Shown here piece by piece: positions 35,139 through 44,994 of a stretch of DNA of 64,000 nucleotides. Every line of letters starts with the position of its first letter. Within the stretch, counting starts at the first letter, position 1. This DNA comes from Staphylococcus saprophyticus subsp. saprophyticus ATCC 15305 = NCTC 7292 (lineage in GTDB: Bacteria; Bacillota; Bacilli; Staphylococcales; Staphylococcaceae): the NCBI RefSeq assembly GCF_000010125.1, contig NC_007350.1:2170001-2234000 (forward strand), given 5' to 3'. Below the pieces are notes generated by a model, which worked only from the letters and a program-made list of their open reading frames with translations, had not been told where the DNA came from and did not search any database. The position numbers were made by a program, and so were the translations under genes.

Positions 35139-36551
35139 TTAAACACGTTTGTCTTTTGCCCACCACATTGCTTTATCAGGATTATTGGCATAATACTCGT
35201 ACTCTTCATCACTTTCAACATTAGGATAAGAACCTTTAAGTGATTTACCAGAGGTACTTACATGTAATAATGAGATAACGATAATACCAACAATACTTAC
35301 TGCTGTTAGATAATATGCTGGAGATAATGGATCTCCTGTCTTCGCTACAAGTGATGATGCAATTAATGGCGTTGTACCACCAAATAGTGATACAGATACA
35401 TTAAATGTTACTGCTAGTGTTCTATATCTTATATGTGTATAGAACATTGTAGGTAAAGAACCTGGCATCGTTGCTTCGTAAGTTGATAAGAAGAAACCTA
35501 AAACGAAGATACCAACGATTACAAAGATAATTGTTGTTGTTTGAATTAATGCAAAGGCACCAATACTCAATACAGCTGTACCGATAAGACCAATTAAGAA
35601 TACTTTCTTCTCACCGATTCTATCTGCAACGCGTCCAAACATTAATGCTAATGGAATCATCACTGCCATGACTACAGTAATTAATACGGATACTGTTGTA
35701 CTATCTAATTTCACAATTTCTTGTAAATATGATGGCATATATGAAGTTAACATATAGTTTGTACAGTTAAAGAACGCAACTGCCACAAAACAAACAATGA
35801 TGTCTTTATAGTAGTATCTGACAATTGTTAAAAAACCAATATTATCTCTCTTCGGTTTCGATGCAAGTTCATTTTCATAAACAGGTGACTCTTCTAATTT
35901 TCTTCTTAAATAAAAACCAAATATACCTAAGAATAAACCTAAGATAAATGGAATTCTCCAACCCCATGTTGCCATTTGGTCATCACTTAAGAAGAAGAAT
36001 AATAGTCCACTTAAAACAGACGCTGCAATATAACCGGATAATGTACCGATTTCTAAGCCACAACCTAATGTATTTCGTTTTCTATCTGGTGATGATTCTG
36101 CTACATAAACCATAGCACCTGCGTACTCTCCACCAGTTGAGAAACCTTGTAATACCCTACCTAGTAAGAGTAATATCGGTGCCCAAACGCCAATTTGATC
36201 GTATGTAGGTAATAATCCAATGATTAACGTTGAGAACGCCATCATAATAATAGTTGTCGTTAATACGACTTTCCGACCATATTTATCTCCAATAATACCG
36301 AAGATAATACCACCAACGGGTCTAAGTAAAAATGCAATCGCAAATGTCGCAAATGTAAAAATAGTCTTGAGTTGATCATTTTCAACCGAACTGAAAAAAT
36401 TTTGCCCTAGTATGACCGCTAAATAAGAATACAAACCAAAGTCAAACCATTCCATCGCGTTTCCGATACCTGTGGCAAACACAGTTTTTTTAGCTGCTTT
36501 AGTATCAACCTTATTTATATTACTTTTATCAAAATCCTTTTCATAATCCAT
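35139..36551 (-). CDS. proP: Proline/betaine-type MFS symporter (ProP-like, metabolite:H+ symporter family)
   Basis: The 470-residue protein has 12 helices. [19 protein letters not shown] at helix 1, [19 protein letters not shown] (loop 2-3 motif) and [21 protein letters not shown] (helix 4) are typical of metabolite:H+ symporters such as ProP, which import proline, betaine or related osmolytes. The ATG at 36551 has GGAG 11 bases upstream; a GTG 12 bases earlier overlaps that site. A conserved proP-like gene sits beside the vra cluster in S. aureus. Substrate is inferred by family. Confidence 0.88.
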   Translation of the reverse strand: MDYEKDFDKSNINKVDTKAAKKTVFATGIGNAMEWFDFGLYSYLAVILGQNFFSSVENDQLKTIFTFATFAIAFLLRPVGGIIFGIIGDKYGRKVVLTTTIIMMAFSTLIIGLLPTYDQIGVWAPILLLLGRVLQGFSTGGEYAGAMVYVAESSPDRKRNTLGCGLEIGTLSGYIAASVLSGLLFFFLSDDQMATWGWRIPFILGLFLGIFGFYLRRKLEESPVYENELASKPKRDNIGFLTIVRYYYKDIIVCFVAVAFFNCTNYMLTSYMPSYLQEIVKLDSTTVSVLITVVMAVMIPLALMFGRVADRIGEKKVFLIGLIGTAVLSIGAFALIQTTTIIFVIVGIFVLGFFLSTYEATMPGSLPTMFYTHIRYRTLAVTFNVSVSLFGGTTPLIASSLVAKTGDPLSPAYYLTAVSIVGIIVISLLHVSTSGKSLKGSYPNVESDEEYEYYANNPDKAMWWAKDKRV

Positions 36552-36740
36552 GAATGTGTCCACTCCCTTAACATGTGATATAATTATACGTAGTTAATTA
36601 ATATTGTCAAATTGAATTAAGTTTTACAAAGGATTTCTAAATCATTTTTATATAAAAAATGTATATTGATGATTGCAAAAATTCATCATATGCATTTGAT
36701 TTTTACAAATAAATAAAACTAAAATTAATGGATTATTTTT

Positions 36741-37004
36741 TTAAACTTTAATTATTTTAATTAGGGTTTCATCATGTTGATTTAAAATAACTACGATACT
36801 TTCGGAAACCATTTGGAATTGTATCAACTCATTTATCCCAACAGTTTCGATGTATTTAACGCGATATGATGTCCACTGTAATCGTTGACTTTGAAGTGCC
36901 ATTTGCACAATCATTTGTCCAGGTACAATATGTGCATGAATCGGATTTTGGTCATTGATTAATTTTAAATAGGTGTTTATTTCTTTAGCGTTTATACTTA
37001 ACAT
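36741..37004 (-). CDS. Short MaoC-like hotdog protein of the vra cluster
   Basis: The 87-residue protein carries NDQNPIHAHIVPGQMIVQMAL (residues 17-37), a shortened version of the hydratase-2/MaoC signature DxNPIHxD..G..vpG. The full family needs about 140 residues, so this is a half-size hotdog that would dimerise or pair with another chain. It begins one base after the vraC stop, as the last gene of vraA-vraB-vraC, where VraC may provide the other hotdog half. The role is presumably in acyl-CoA metabolism; inference. Confidence 0.65.
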   Translation of the reverse strand: MLSINAKEINTYLKLINDQNPIHAHIVPGQMIVQMALQSQRLQWTSYRVKYIETVGINELIQFQMVSESIVVILNQHDETLIKIIKV

Positions 37005-37005
37005 T

Positions 37006-37368
37006 TTAAAATTTCTCCATAAACGTTTGTCTGATAGTTATACATTTAGATTTATTTTTATAAATTTGCAATTCCAAGACATATTTCATAAATTGGCGTA
37101 CCTTTTTCTGCTCTATCACGCACATTTGTGCTAAATAGTGTATATTCACCTTTATATCGTGTATTTGAGTAACTTGGGTTTCTCTAAGTTTGATTTCCTT
37201 TTTTTGAAACGGTTGAAATAACGTAAATTCGGGCCATAACTTGGCGCAATAAAGTGGTTGAACGACATCTTCTTCCGAAATATTAAAAAACGCATTATAT
37301 TGCCGTACTGCTTCAGCATTAAATATGATTACTTTTGTCTCATAACCATCTTTCAAATAAGGCTGCAT
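37006..37368 (-). CDS. vraC: VraC, conserved protein of the vra fatty-acid cluster
   Basis: The 120-residue product starts at ATG 37368 (MQPYLKDG), which has GGAGGAGG upstream and corresponds to the start I recall for S. aureus VraC (121 residues). The central VVQPLYCAKLWPEFTLFQPF block and terminal CITIRQTFMEKF match it. The pattern resembles the N-terminal half of MaoC-type hydratases. It overlaps the end of vraB by 29 bases. Reports link vraA to vancomycin-response in S. aureus; the biochemical role is unknown. Confidence 0.85.
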   Translation of the reverse strand: MQPYLKDGYETKVIIFNAEAVRQYNAFFNISEEDVVQPLYCAKLWPEFTLFQPFQKKEIKLRETQVTQIHDIKVNIHYLAQMCVIEQKKVRQFMKYVLELQIYKNKSKCITIRQTFMEKF

Positions 37369-38482
37369 TGCCCATTCCTCCTCCAATACCCATTGTTGCA
37401 ATAGTACGTTTATCATTTTTCATGTGAAATAAGCGAGTTACAAGTGCAGCCCCACTTGCACCATACGGATGACCAGTAGCAATAGCACCACCATATTTGT
37501 TCAACTTATGTGCTGGAATATCCAAACATCTTTGACTGGCTACTACTTGAGACGCGAATGCTTCATTTAATTCTATTGCGTTGATGTCTTCTATCGTCAT
37601 CTTGTTTTTGCGAAGTAACTTAGAAACTGCAGGTACTGGACCCATACCCAGCAATGTCGGTTCTACACCTATTGTAATGCTATCTTTAAATATTAAGCCT
37701 TCCTTAAATTTATGTGCTAAAGCAGTTTTTTTATCCATAATCATAAGTAATACTGCCCCATCATTTTTCATACAACAATTTCCAGCAGTAACTGTCCCCT
37801 CTGACAATAAAGGGTTTAAGCGACTTAATGTGCGTACGTTTAATCTTTCTTTGATGCTATCATCTCTATTAAATATTTCACCTTTAGCACTTAAATTTAT
37901 AATTTCTTGTTGAACGATATTGTTTTCATAGGCTTCTATTGTTTTTTTATGACTATTTAAAGCGTATTGATCTTGTTCTTCTCTTGTAATTCCATAGGTT
38001 TTAGCAACATTTTCTGCTGCTTCAATCATTGATGGGTCTTGTCCATCTGGTGCAAACGAAGCACGTTCAAAGAATTCCGGTAAATGTGTATCATAAACCG
38101 ATTGTGGCCTTTTAATTTTCCATGGTGCTCTACTCGTACTTTCTACACCACCTGCAATATAAATATGACCTGCACCCGCTTGTATCATTCTACATGCATG
38201 AATGACCGCTTCTAATCCTGAACCACACTGTCTATCTATCGTTAAACCTGGTATATGTTCACTTAACCCTGCTTCAAGCAAAGCTTTTCTAGCAATATTT
38301 CCACCATTACCTACTACATTTCCAAGGATTACATCATCAATATGAGCCATCGCTTCTGAATAGGTTTCAGTTAAATGACGAAATAATGGTTTTAATAATG
38401 CTTCAGGTTCCAAATGTTTTAATGAACCGCCATATTTACCAAATGCCGTACGTTTCGCAGCCACAATAACAACTTCTGTCAT
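37340..38482 (-). CDS. vraB: Thiolase VraB (acetyl-CoA acyltransferase family)
   Basis: The 380-residue thiolase has active-site Cys86 in IDRQCGSGLEAV, His in GGAIATGHPYGASGA (near 340) and NEAFASQ (near 307). The second catalytic cysteine of thiolases (LCIGGGMG) is Gly365 here (TMGIGGGMG), as in the S. aureus VraB I recall. The enzyme would catalyse acyl-CoA thiolysis or condensation; the missing cysteine suggests altered chemistry. Between vraA (gap three bases) and vraC (overlap), so probably one operon. Confidence 0.92.
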   Translation of the reverse strand: MTEVVIVAAKRTAFGKYGGSLKHLEPEALLKPLFRHLTETYSEAMAHIDDVILGNVVGNGGNIARKALLEAGLSEHIPGLTIDRQCGSGLEAVIHACRMIQAGAGHIYIAGGVESTSRAPWKIKRPQSVYDTHLPEFFERASFAPDGQDPSMIEAAENVAKTYGITREEQDQYALNSHKKTIEAYENNIVQQEIINLSAKGEIFNRDDSIKERLNVRTLSRLNPLLSEGTVTAGNCCMKNDGAVLLMIMDKKTALAHKFKEGLIFKDSITIGVEPTLLGMGPVPAVSKLLRKNKMTIEDINAIELNEAFASQVVASQRCLDIPAHKLNKYGGAIATGHPYGASGAALVTRLFHMKNDKRTIATMGIGGGMGNAALFERWL

Positions 38483-38485
38483 AGT

Positions 38486-39850
38486 TTAAAGTGCTCCTTT
38501 CATATAACGCTGTTTCATAGTTTCACGTGCAATTTTCCCACTTTGGGTATGTTCCATTTTTTCTATTTTTAACAGTTTGGAAGGTATTTGATATCTCGCT
38601 AATCGCTTCGATAAAAATGCTCTTAGTTCGCTGTAAGTCACGTGTTCTGTGCCTGTATATAATAAAACAGCAATTTCTCCAAATTTTGTATGCGGTGCAC
38701 TAATCACTAAAACCTCATGAAAACTTTCGAAATCTTGTACAGCACGTTCAACCTCTATTGGATAAACATTTCTCCCACCAATAATCATGCGGTCATGCTC
38801 ACGACCGTGTAAATATAGATAGTTATGGGCATCCATAGATGCAAAATCACCTATGCCTATCCAACAATCACTTTGATGTGCATCATCAACATATCCACTA
38901 AAGACCATGTTACTCTTAACTTTTAATTTACCAATACCTTTGTCGTCAGGCTGCTCAAGATCAATTTTCACATTTGGAAATAGCTTACCCACCGAATGGC
39001 TAGGGGCTTCATTACCATAGTTATAACTTATAAAACTTGCTTCCGATGTTCCAAAGAATTCTATTAACGTTGCATTAGGAAAATGCGTAGCAACACGATT
39101 TCTCAAACTATAAGGTAATTTATCACCAGTAGAAAAAATATATTTAATTTGTTGTATTTCCAATTGTCCAGATACATAGGCATCTAACATTGTTGGAACT
39201 ACAAACAAAGCACAATGATGGATTGTATGATCATTTTGCATCATGTCCGCTAATGTCTGAGCATCAAATTGCTGTTGTCCAATAAACGTTCGTCCTGTGT
39301 ATAGCGCAAAGACACACACAAATAAAGATAATGAATGTGACAAGGGGCCAGGTGCAATCATAGTATCTATTTCAGTTTTCATTAATTTTTCTGTTTCTTC
39401 ATAAGAATATATCCAAGATAATTCATTTCTATAATAAGCTTTAGGCAAACCTGTCGTTCCAGAAGTAAAGCCAATATGTAATACATCTTCGTGCCACTTG
39501 AGTTGTCCCTGTTCATTTTGCGTTTTTATCACTTCTAATTCACTATTTATTAAAAATGGGATGCCATAATGATCTATCAGTGTTTTAATCTGTTCTTCTG
39601 ACCAACGATAGTCCAATATACAAGGAATACATTGATGATGAAGCATGGTTAAATATAATTCTATGGTGGTTAAAGGATCTTCAATTAGTAACCCCACATA
39701 ACTATATTGTGGTATATGCTGAAACTGTTGTTTATACCATTTCATATTTTGTACTAACCCTGCATACGTTTGTTTATCTCGTCCAAAGTCTAAAGCATAT
39801 TGATTGGGTTGTTTTTTCGCATAATCATCCATTTTCTTTAATAATTCCAC
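38486..39850 (-). CDS. vraA: Long-chain fatty acid-CoA ligase VraA
   Basis: The 454-residue adenylate-forming enzyme has the ATP loop HIGFTSGTTGLPKAYYRN (near 145), LIEFFGTSEAS (A5, near 268), GREHDRMIIGGRNVYPIEVE (A8, near 350) and the catalytic Lys in SGKIARETMK (A10). It activates a fatty acid to acyl-CoA, which would feed thiolase VraB and the hotdog proteins. It is first of the vra operon; 380 gene-free bases lie upstream. The protein is short for the family (often 500 or more). Confidence 0.92.
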   Translation of the reverse strand: MELLKKMDDYAKKQPNQYALDFGRDKQTYAGLVQNMKWYKQQFQHIPQYSYVGLLIEDPLTTIELYLTMLHHQCIPCILDYRWSEEQIKTLIDHYGIPFLINSELEVIKTQNEQGQLKWHEDVLHIGFTSGTTGLPKAYYRNELSWIYSYEETEKLMKTEIDTMIAPGPLSHSLSLFVCVFALYTGRTFIGQQQFDAQTLADMMQNDHTIHHCALFVVPTMLDAYVSGQLEIQQIKYIFSTGDKLPYSLRNRVATHFPNATLIEFFGTSEASFISYNYGNEAPSHSVGKLFPNVKIDLEQPDDKGIGKLKVKSNMVFSGYVDDAHQSDCWIGIGDFASMDAHNYLYLHGREHDRMIIGGRNVYPIEVERAVQDFESFHEVLVISAPHTKFGEIAVLLYTGTEHVTYSELRAFLSKRLARYQIPSKLLKIEKMEHTQSGKIARETMKQRYMKGAL

Positions 39851-40153
39851 TATGATTCCCCCACTGTTTGTTAACCTTCATAACAAATATGTTAACATTA
39901 AAACTGCTAAATAGCATGAATCTTTCCTTGTGGTAAATATGAACTTATATTTTCCATTTTCACCTCAATTAAGCGTTCATTTGGGTAATGATAAGTCAAT
40001 ATTCGAATTACATTTCATTAATTATGGGGAGTCATCCCATTTTGGTAATCAACCTAAAATAACCACTCTAAACCGTTGCATTTGTGTCACTAACTTGCAA
40101 AACGATTAAATACAAAATAGTAATTAAAAATTGTTTAAACCTGAGCATAAAAA
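39851..40153. other. Gene-free upstream region of vraA
   Basis: No gene found. A GTTAAC..GTTAAC pair flanks CCTTCATAACAAATAT near 39880, about 30 bases before the vraA start codon, and ATGGGG/ATCCCAT (about 40024-40040) forms a small hairpin. No promoter could be assigned with confidence. Confidence 0.45.
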
Positions 40154-40184
40154 AGTCGACAAAGCATTTATAACTTTGTCGACT
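40154..40184 (-). terminator. Terminator of hxlAB
   Basis: AGTCGACAAAG pairs perfectly with CTTTGTCGACT; six T on the minus strand. Confidence 0.9.
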
Positions 40185-40230
40185 CTCGAAAATCTAAGCA
40201 ACACTGCTTAAATTTTTAATCGCTACTCAA

Positions 40231-40779
40231 TTATTCTAAATTAGCGTGATTTTGTTGCATTGTTTCTTCATCCACGTTCAGTTCAGACATTAAATCTAAA
40301 ACAATACTATCTAATAATATCTGTGATGCCTGTTCAAAAAGACTACCTAAAGGTTGCGTTGATCCCTCAGCATCATATTTCGTGCCAGCTGGTAACTCAA
40401 TCACTGCATTTGCAAGTTTACCAATCGCTGAATTAGGACTTGTCGTTAGTAATACAACTTCAGCTCCAACACTTTTAGCCTTTTCAGTTAAGATACGCAA
40501 GTGCTCTGTAGAACCAGAGCCAGAAATAACAACAAATAAATCATCTTTCGTAATCGATGGTGTTGTTGACTCTCCGACCACATGCGCATATTTGCCTAAT
40601 TGATTTAAACGCATAGCAAAACTATTCGCTACAAATCCAGAGCGACCTTTACCAGCTACAAAGACTTGGTTCGCTTTGACTACTTGTGCTAAAAAAGCTT
40701 CCGCCTCATTATCTCTCACATGTGATAGTGTATGGTCTAATTCATCTAAAATTAAGCGATAATTTGTAATTTCAGTCAT
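40231..40779 (-). CDS. hxlB: 6-phospho-3-hexuloisomerase
   Basis: The 182-residue SIS-domain isomerase shows VFVAGKGRSGFVANSFAMRL (near 40), DLFVVISGSGSTEHLRILTEKAKS (near 80) and a C-terminal LGSLFEQASQILLDSIV. With HxlA it forms the ribulose monophosphate route, fixing formaldehyde onto ribulose 5-phosphate and isomerising to fructose 6-phosphate; run backwards it makes pentoses. ATG 40779 has GAAGGC upstream and lies one base after the hxlA stop; an earlier ATG inside hxlA is rejected. Confidence 0.94.
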   Translation of the reverse strand: MTEITNYRLILDELDHTLSHVRDNEAEAFLAQVVKANQVFVAGKGRSGFVANSFAMRLNQLGKYAHVVGESTTPSITKDDLFVVISGSGSTEHLRILTEKAKSVGAEVVLLTTSPNSAIGKLANAVIELPAGTKYDAEGSTQPLGSLFEQASQILLDSIVLDLMSELNVDEETMQQNHANLE

Positions 40780-40780
40780 A

Positions 40781-41413
40781 TTATCTGCCTTCAATCGCAT
40801 CTTTACATGCTTTTGCAGCTGCTACTGGATCATCTGCATTAGCAATACCGCCACCTACGACAACTAAATCTGGTTCTTCTGCTACAACCTCTTTAATTGT
40901 ATCTGGTTTGATACCACCGATAACAGCTACCTTAGAATTATTAATAACTGATTTAACTTGGCGTAAGCTTTCTAATGGTGATTCACCTTCAGCTTGTAAA
41001 TCATAGCCAGTGTGTACAGCAATATAATCTGCACCTAATTCATCTAATTCTTTAGCACGTTTTTGTAAATCTTGTACTGCAATCATATCCACTAATAGCT
41101 CTTTGCCATTTTTATGCGCCTCTTCAACTGCACCTTTGATAGATGCATCTTCAGCAACACCTAAGATTGTTACTACATCAGCACCAAATTTAACTGCTTG
41201 GCTTACTTCATAATCTGCTGCATCCATAATTTTTAAATCTGCTAAGACTTTTACGCCATCAATATTATCGTTTAGATATTGTACTGCTGGTAAACCTTCG
41301 TTAATCACAATAGGTGTACCAATTTCTACGATATCTACATAATCTTTTACTTTATTTGCAAGCTCTGCCGCTTCTTCTTTATTTAATAAATCAATTGCTA
41401 GTTGTAATTCCAA
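40781..41413 (-). CDS. hxlA: 3-hexulose-6-phosphate synthase
   Basis: The product is about 210 residues, a TIM-barrel of the orotidine-decarboxylase suprafamily. ADLKIMDAADYEVSQAVKFGAD (near 55) holds the KxxD metal/substrate motif, and VAVIGGIKPDTIKEV..VVVGGGIANADDPVAAA binds phosphate at the C terminus. The likely start is TTG 41413 (residues LELQLAIDLL), with AAGGGATG eight bases upstream; the ATG at 41422 overlaps that site. First gene of hxlAB. Confidence 0.92.
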   Translation of the reverse strand: MELQLAIDLLNKEEAAELANKVKDYVDIVEIGTPIVINEGLPAVQYLNDNIDGVKVLADLKIMDAADYEVSQAVKFGADVVTILGVAEDASIKGAVEEAHKNGKELLVDMIAVQDLQKRAKELDELGADYIAVHTGYDLQAEGESPLESLRQVKSVINNSKVAVIGGIKPDTIKEVVAEEPDLVVVGGGIANADDPVAAAKACKDAIEGR

Positions 41414-41532
41414 AATGATCATCCCTTCTTGAATTAAATTATCAAAGCCATAACATGGCTAAACTTACTGATTACTCATTAAAATCATTTACCTAAAATG
41501 TCTACCCGTTTCATAAAATTTAAAACGAATTT

Positions 41533-42261
41533 CTATAATCGAGGTGCCGCTTCGTCATCAACATATATTTCTACATTTGGATGTGCATGTAATATCGTAG
41601 CAGGCACATCGCTGTTCACTTCATTTTCTGCTAATTTTTCAATAGCAGCTCTTTTTTTCTCACCAAAAGCTAATAAAATAATTCTATGCGCTTTTAATAT
41701 GGTAGATAAGCCCATAGAAACTGCTTGTTTGGGCACATCTACTTCGTTATCGAAATAACGACTATTTGCACTAATTGTACTTTCTGTTAAATCAACGATA
41801 TGCGTTGCGCTATTAATATCTGTGCCTGGTTCATTAAAACCAATATGACCATTTTCACCAATACCTAGAATTTGAATATCTACTGGACCTTTTTGATTAA
41901 TCAATTGTTCATAGCGTTTCGTTTCATCGTTTAAATTGTCGGCATCCCCGTTTGGTATATGAAGTAATGATGGATTAAAATAAGGATATTGTTTAAATAG
42001 CATCTCATTCATATAACTATGGTAACTTTGCTCATGCTGTGCATCGAGTCCGACGTATTCATCCAAATTAAACGTTTCAATTTCACTAACATCTAATTTG
42101 TTTTTTCTTAATAATTGCACCAAAAAGCGATATACGTCTACCATCGTGCCACCTGTAGCTAGTCCTAATTTACTATGATTTTGTTGGCTCATTTGTTTAT
42201 ATAATTCACACGCCACATAAAATGAAGCATATCCGCTTGTACCAAGATTTGTTATTTTCAT
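41533..42261 (-). CDS. nagB: Glucosamine-6-phosphate deaminase
   Basis: The 242-residue enzyme opens glucosamine 6-phosphate to fructose 6-phosphate and ammonia, the last step of GlcNAc catabolism. Motifs: GLATGGTMVDVYRFLV (near 34), TFNLDEYVGL (near 65), ILGIGENGHIGFNEPGT (near 130-146, catalytic Asp/His relay region). GGAG lies before ATG 42261. It stands by itself; no nagA is adjacent. Confidence 0.95.
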   Translation of the reverse strand: MKITNLGTSGYASFYVACELYKQMSQQNHSKLGLATGGTMVDVYRFLVQLLRKNKLDVSEIETFNLDEYVGLDAQHEQSYHSYMNEMLFKQYPYFNPSLLHIPNGDADNLNDETKRYEQLINQKGPVDIQILGIGENGHIGFNEPGTDINSATHIVDLTESTISANSRYFDNEVDVPKQAVSMGLSTILKAHRIILLAFGEKKRAAIEKLAENEVNSDVPATILHAHPNVEIYVDDEAAPRL

Positions 42262-42631
42262 ATACGTGCCCTCCCCGTAAATAAATACAAAACGACTCTA
42301 ATCTATCCATATACTTACATATACTTACACTTACTTATTATACGTGATTATCTTATTTTTGACAGAAATCGAATTCCTACATCATACTTAACAAAAAATT
42401 ATAAAATACTTACGATTTATTGAGCATAGAGATACATTTATGATGTACTTTTTAGTAGAATGGAAAGATAATCAAAAATACAATCTTATCTATAAAATTT
42501 ACTTTTCAGGTAGAAAATGTATAAAAGTCGGTTTACACTAAGATATGGACTGATTTATTAATGAATACGATACCGAAAAATGATTTCAATAAATGAATTT
42601 TGTAAAATTAGGTTCTGAAAGCAAGGAGGCA
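42262..42631. other. Divergent intergenic region, nagB and yojF
   Basis: About 330 bases hold the upstream regions of nagB (leftward) and the yojF-bshB2-folE2 group (rightward). AT-rich; no repeat or regulatory site recognised. Confidence 0.4.
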
Positions 42632-42637
42632 ATGAAT

Positions 42638-42997
42638 TTGGAAGAGATCGAATATGACAAAGTACAAACTTTACTTTCATCATATGAGCATAAACCTGTA
42701 TACCTTCACGTTGAAACGACAAATGGTGCATATGCTGCCCACTTCGACCAACGCGTATTTAATGCCGGTACTTTTTTAAGAAATATTCAAGTTACTTATG
42801 AACATGCTCAACTCAAAGGTGGTAACAAAGACCCTTATCGTGTTGGACTCAAACTAAAAGATAATGGTTGGGTTTATGTACAAGGATTAACGCATTTCGA
42901 AGTCAATGAAAATGATGAATTTCTATTAGCTGGATTTAATTATGAAGGACAATTAGCCGCTGCCTTAGAAATCAGTACAACACCATTTAAAGCGTAA
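42638..42997 (+). CDS. YojF family (DUF1806) protein, bacillithiol-linked
   Basis: The product is about 119 residues and matches YojF of Bacillus: YEHKPVYLHVETTNGAYAAH near the start, KDPYRVGLKLKDNGWVYVQGLTHF and a small C-terminal FNYEGQLAAALEISTTPF. Function unknown, but yojF precedes bshB2 (yojG) in Bacillus, as here, 12 bases upstream. The start is TTG 42638, seven bases from AAGGAGG; an ATG at 42632 is too close to that site. Alternatives upstream lack a ribosome site. Confidence 0.83.
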   Translation: MEEIEYDKVQTLLSSYEHKPVYLHVETTNGAYAAHFDQRVFNAGTFLRNIQVTYEHAQLKGGNKDPYRVGLKLKDNGWVYVQGLTHFEVNENDEFLLAGFNYEGQLAAALEISTTPFKA

Positions 42998-43009
42998 GGA
43001 GGGCATATC

Positions 43010-43675
43010 ATGTCAGAGGAAAGCCAAGTATTAGTCATTTTTCCGCATCCAGATGATGAGTCATTCTCATCTGCAGGCACATTAGCACGATATATTGATC
43101 ATGGCGTACCGGTTACGTATGCATGTTTAACATTAGGTCAAATGGGCCGTAATTTAGGTAATCCGCCTTTTGCAACACGCGAAACACTTCCGGATATTCG
43201 TGAAAAAGAATTAGAAAACGCAATGGAAGCCATAGGCATAACTGACTTGCGTAAAATGGGATTAAGAGATAAAACGGTGGAATTCGAACCCCATGATGAG
43301 ATGGACGCAATGGTTCAATCGCTAATCGATGAATTACACCCATCTGTTATCATCTCATTCTACCCGCAATTTGCTGTGCACCCAGACCATGAAGCGACTG
43401 CAGAGGCTGTCGTTAGAACAGTTGGTCGCATGCCAGCATCTGAAAGACCACGTTTACAACTCGTAGCATTTAGTAATGATGCACCAGAAAAACTAGGTGC
43501 CCCTGATATACTAAATGAGATCAGTGATTATAAAGAGGTAAAACTTCGCGCATTTGAAGCCCATTCATCTCAGACAGGTCCTTTTTTAAAACAATTAGCC
43601 ACACCTGAAGTATCTGGAGAAGCACAAAGTTTCTTAGAAGTAGAACCTTATTGGACTTATAACTTTGAATCTTAA
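43010..43675 (+). CDS. bshB2: Bacillithiol biosynthesis deacetylase BshB2
   Basis: The 221-residue LmbE/PIG-L deacetylase has the zinc motif [18 protein letters not shown] (residues 11-28, PHPDDE) and the second HPDHEAT (near 125). It removes acetyl from GlcNAc-malate, a step to bacillithiol, the low-molecular-weight thiol of staphylococci, or acts on bacillithiol S-conjugates. It sits between the yojF-like gene and folE2, with AAGGAGGG before ATG. Confidence 0.93.
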   Translation: MSEESQVLVIFPHPDDESFSSAGTLARYIDHGVPVTYACLTLGQMGRNLGNPPFATRETLPDIREKELENAMEAIGITDLRKMGLRDKTVEFEPHDEMDAMVQSLIDELHPSVIISFYPQFAVHPDHEATAEAVVRTVGRMPASERPRLQLVAFSNDAPEKLGAPDILNEISDYKEVKLRAFEAHSSQTGPFLKQLATPEVSGEAQSFLEVEPYWTYNFES

Positions 43676-43689
43676 GTGGAGGCAATAGC

Positions 43690-44568
43690 ATGACAGAATT
43701 TGACTTATCTACACGTGAAGGTCGTTGGAAACATTTTGGATCCGTCGACCCAATAGAAGGTACGAAACCAACAATAAAAGAAGAAATGAAAGATTTACAA
43801 AGCACCCATAAAAACTTCTTATTTGAAATAGAAGAAGTCGGTATTAAGAATCTGGTTTATCCAGTACTTGTTGATCGTTTCCAGACTGCTGGTAATTTTA
43901 GCTTTTCAACTAGTTTAAACCTAGACGAAAAAGGGATTAACATGAGCCGTATTTTAGAAAGTGTTGAAAAACATTACCATAACGGTATTGAATTAGATTT
44001 TGATGCACTATACCAATTATTACGCAGCCTACAAGAACGTATGAATCAAAATGCTGCAGGATTAGACGTATCAGCAAAATGGTTTTTTGACCGTTTTAGC
44101 CCAATAACACAAATTAAAGCAGTTGGACATGCGGACGTCACTTATGGTTTAGCAATTGATAAACAAAATGTGACACGTAAAGAAATTACGATTGAAGCAG
44201 CGGTAACGACACTATGTCCTTGCTCTAAGGAAATCAGTGAATATTCTGCACACAATCAACGTGGTATTGTAACTGTGAAGGCATACATTAATAAAGACAT
44301 TGAGCTGATTGATAATTACAAAGATGTGATTTTAGATGCCATGGAAGCCAATGCAAGCTCTATATTATACCCTATCTTGAAAAGACCGGATGAAAAGAGC
44401 GTAACGGAACGTGCATATGAAAATCCTAGATTTGTTGAAGACCTCATTCGCTTAATCGCAGCAGATTTAGTCGATTTTGATTGGCTCGATGGCTTCGATA
44501 TTGAATGCCGTAATGAAGAATCTATTCATCAACACGATGCATTCGCAAAATTAAAATATAGAAAATAA
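43690..44568 (+). CDS. folE2: GTP cyclohydrolase FolE2 (type IB)
   Basis: The 292-residue enzyme of the T-fold superfamily makes 7,8-dihydroneopterin triphosphate for folate. The active-site region [20 protein letters not shown] (near 177-196, conserved Cys and His) identifies the zinc-flexible FolE2, not FolE1. FolE2 tolerates low zinc and is often zinc-regulated, though I see no Zur box here. Third of a yojF-bshB2-folE2 group, 14 bases after bshB2; GTGGAGG before ATG. Confidence 0.95.
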   Translation: MTEFDLSTREGRWKHFGSVDPIEGTKPTIKEEMKDLQSTHKNFLFEIEEVGIKNLVYPVLVDRFQTAGNFSFSTSLNLDEKGINMSRILESVEKHYHNGIELDFDALYQLLRSLQERMNQNAAGLDVSAKWFFDRFSPITQIKAVGHADVTYGLAIDKQNVTRKEITIEAAVTTLCPCSKEISEYSAHNQRGIVTVKAYINKDIELIDNYKDVILDAMEANASSILYPILKRPDEKSVTERAYENPRFVEDLIRLIAADLVDFDWLDGFDIECRNEESIHQHDAFAKLKYRK

Positions 44569-44580
44569 TCATTATGACTT

Positions 44581-44620
44581 AGCATATGTGTACCCCTCTT
44601 GATTCGGTTGCGCATATGCT
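44581..44620 (+). terminator. Terminator of folE2
   Basis: AGCATATG pairs with CATATGCT (stem nine bases), followed by six T. Confidence 0.85.
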
Positions 44621-44858
44621 TTTTTGTCATTTTTCATTTAATTTATTTTCATTCTAAATTCATCTCAATTTTTATCAAAGTAAAATTTTAATATGTTATG
44701 TTAAAATTTACACCCTAAATTTTGCAATAATATATTAATATTAAAACAATAGATATTAATAATTAAATTTCGCTGATGTTCTATAGACAATTTCCATATT
44801 AAAATTATTATGGCAGTATTTCTATCTCAATTTAATCATACAAATTGTTGATAATAAT

Positions 44859-44914
44859 AAAATGGATTATGACCAAACATGGCATCTCCTTTTCTAGGAA
44901 AACTAATCCATTTT
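44859..44914. repeat. Inverted repeat upstream of the SarA-like gene
   Basis: AAAATGGATTA (44859-44869) pairs perfectly with TAATCCATTTT (44904-44914), about 80 bases before the SarA-like start. It may be a leader hairpin. The rest of 44621-44994 is AT-rich with no gene. Confidence 0.6.
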
Positions 44915-44994
44915 CCTAAAATTACTTATGAAAGCAAATGCGTTATGACTCTATACATTCATTAGCGGATTTAAAAAGAAATGAGAGGTTAGAT

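Noticed and set aside
37006..37416. Longer VraC starting at 37416
   Set aside because: The GGAGG site and length agreement with S. aureus VraC favour ATG 37368.
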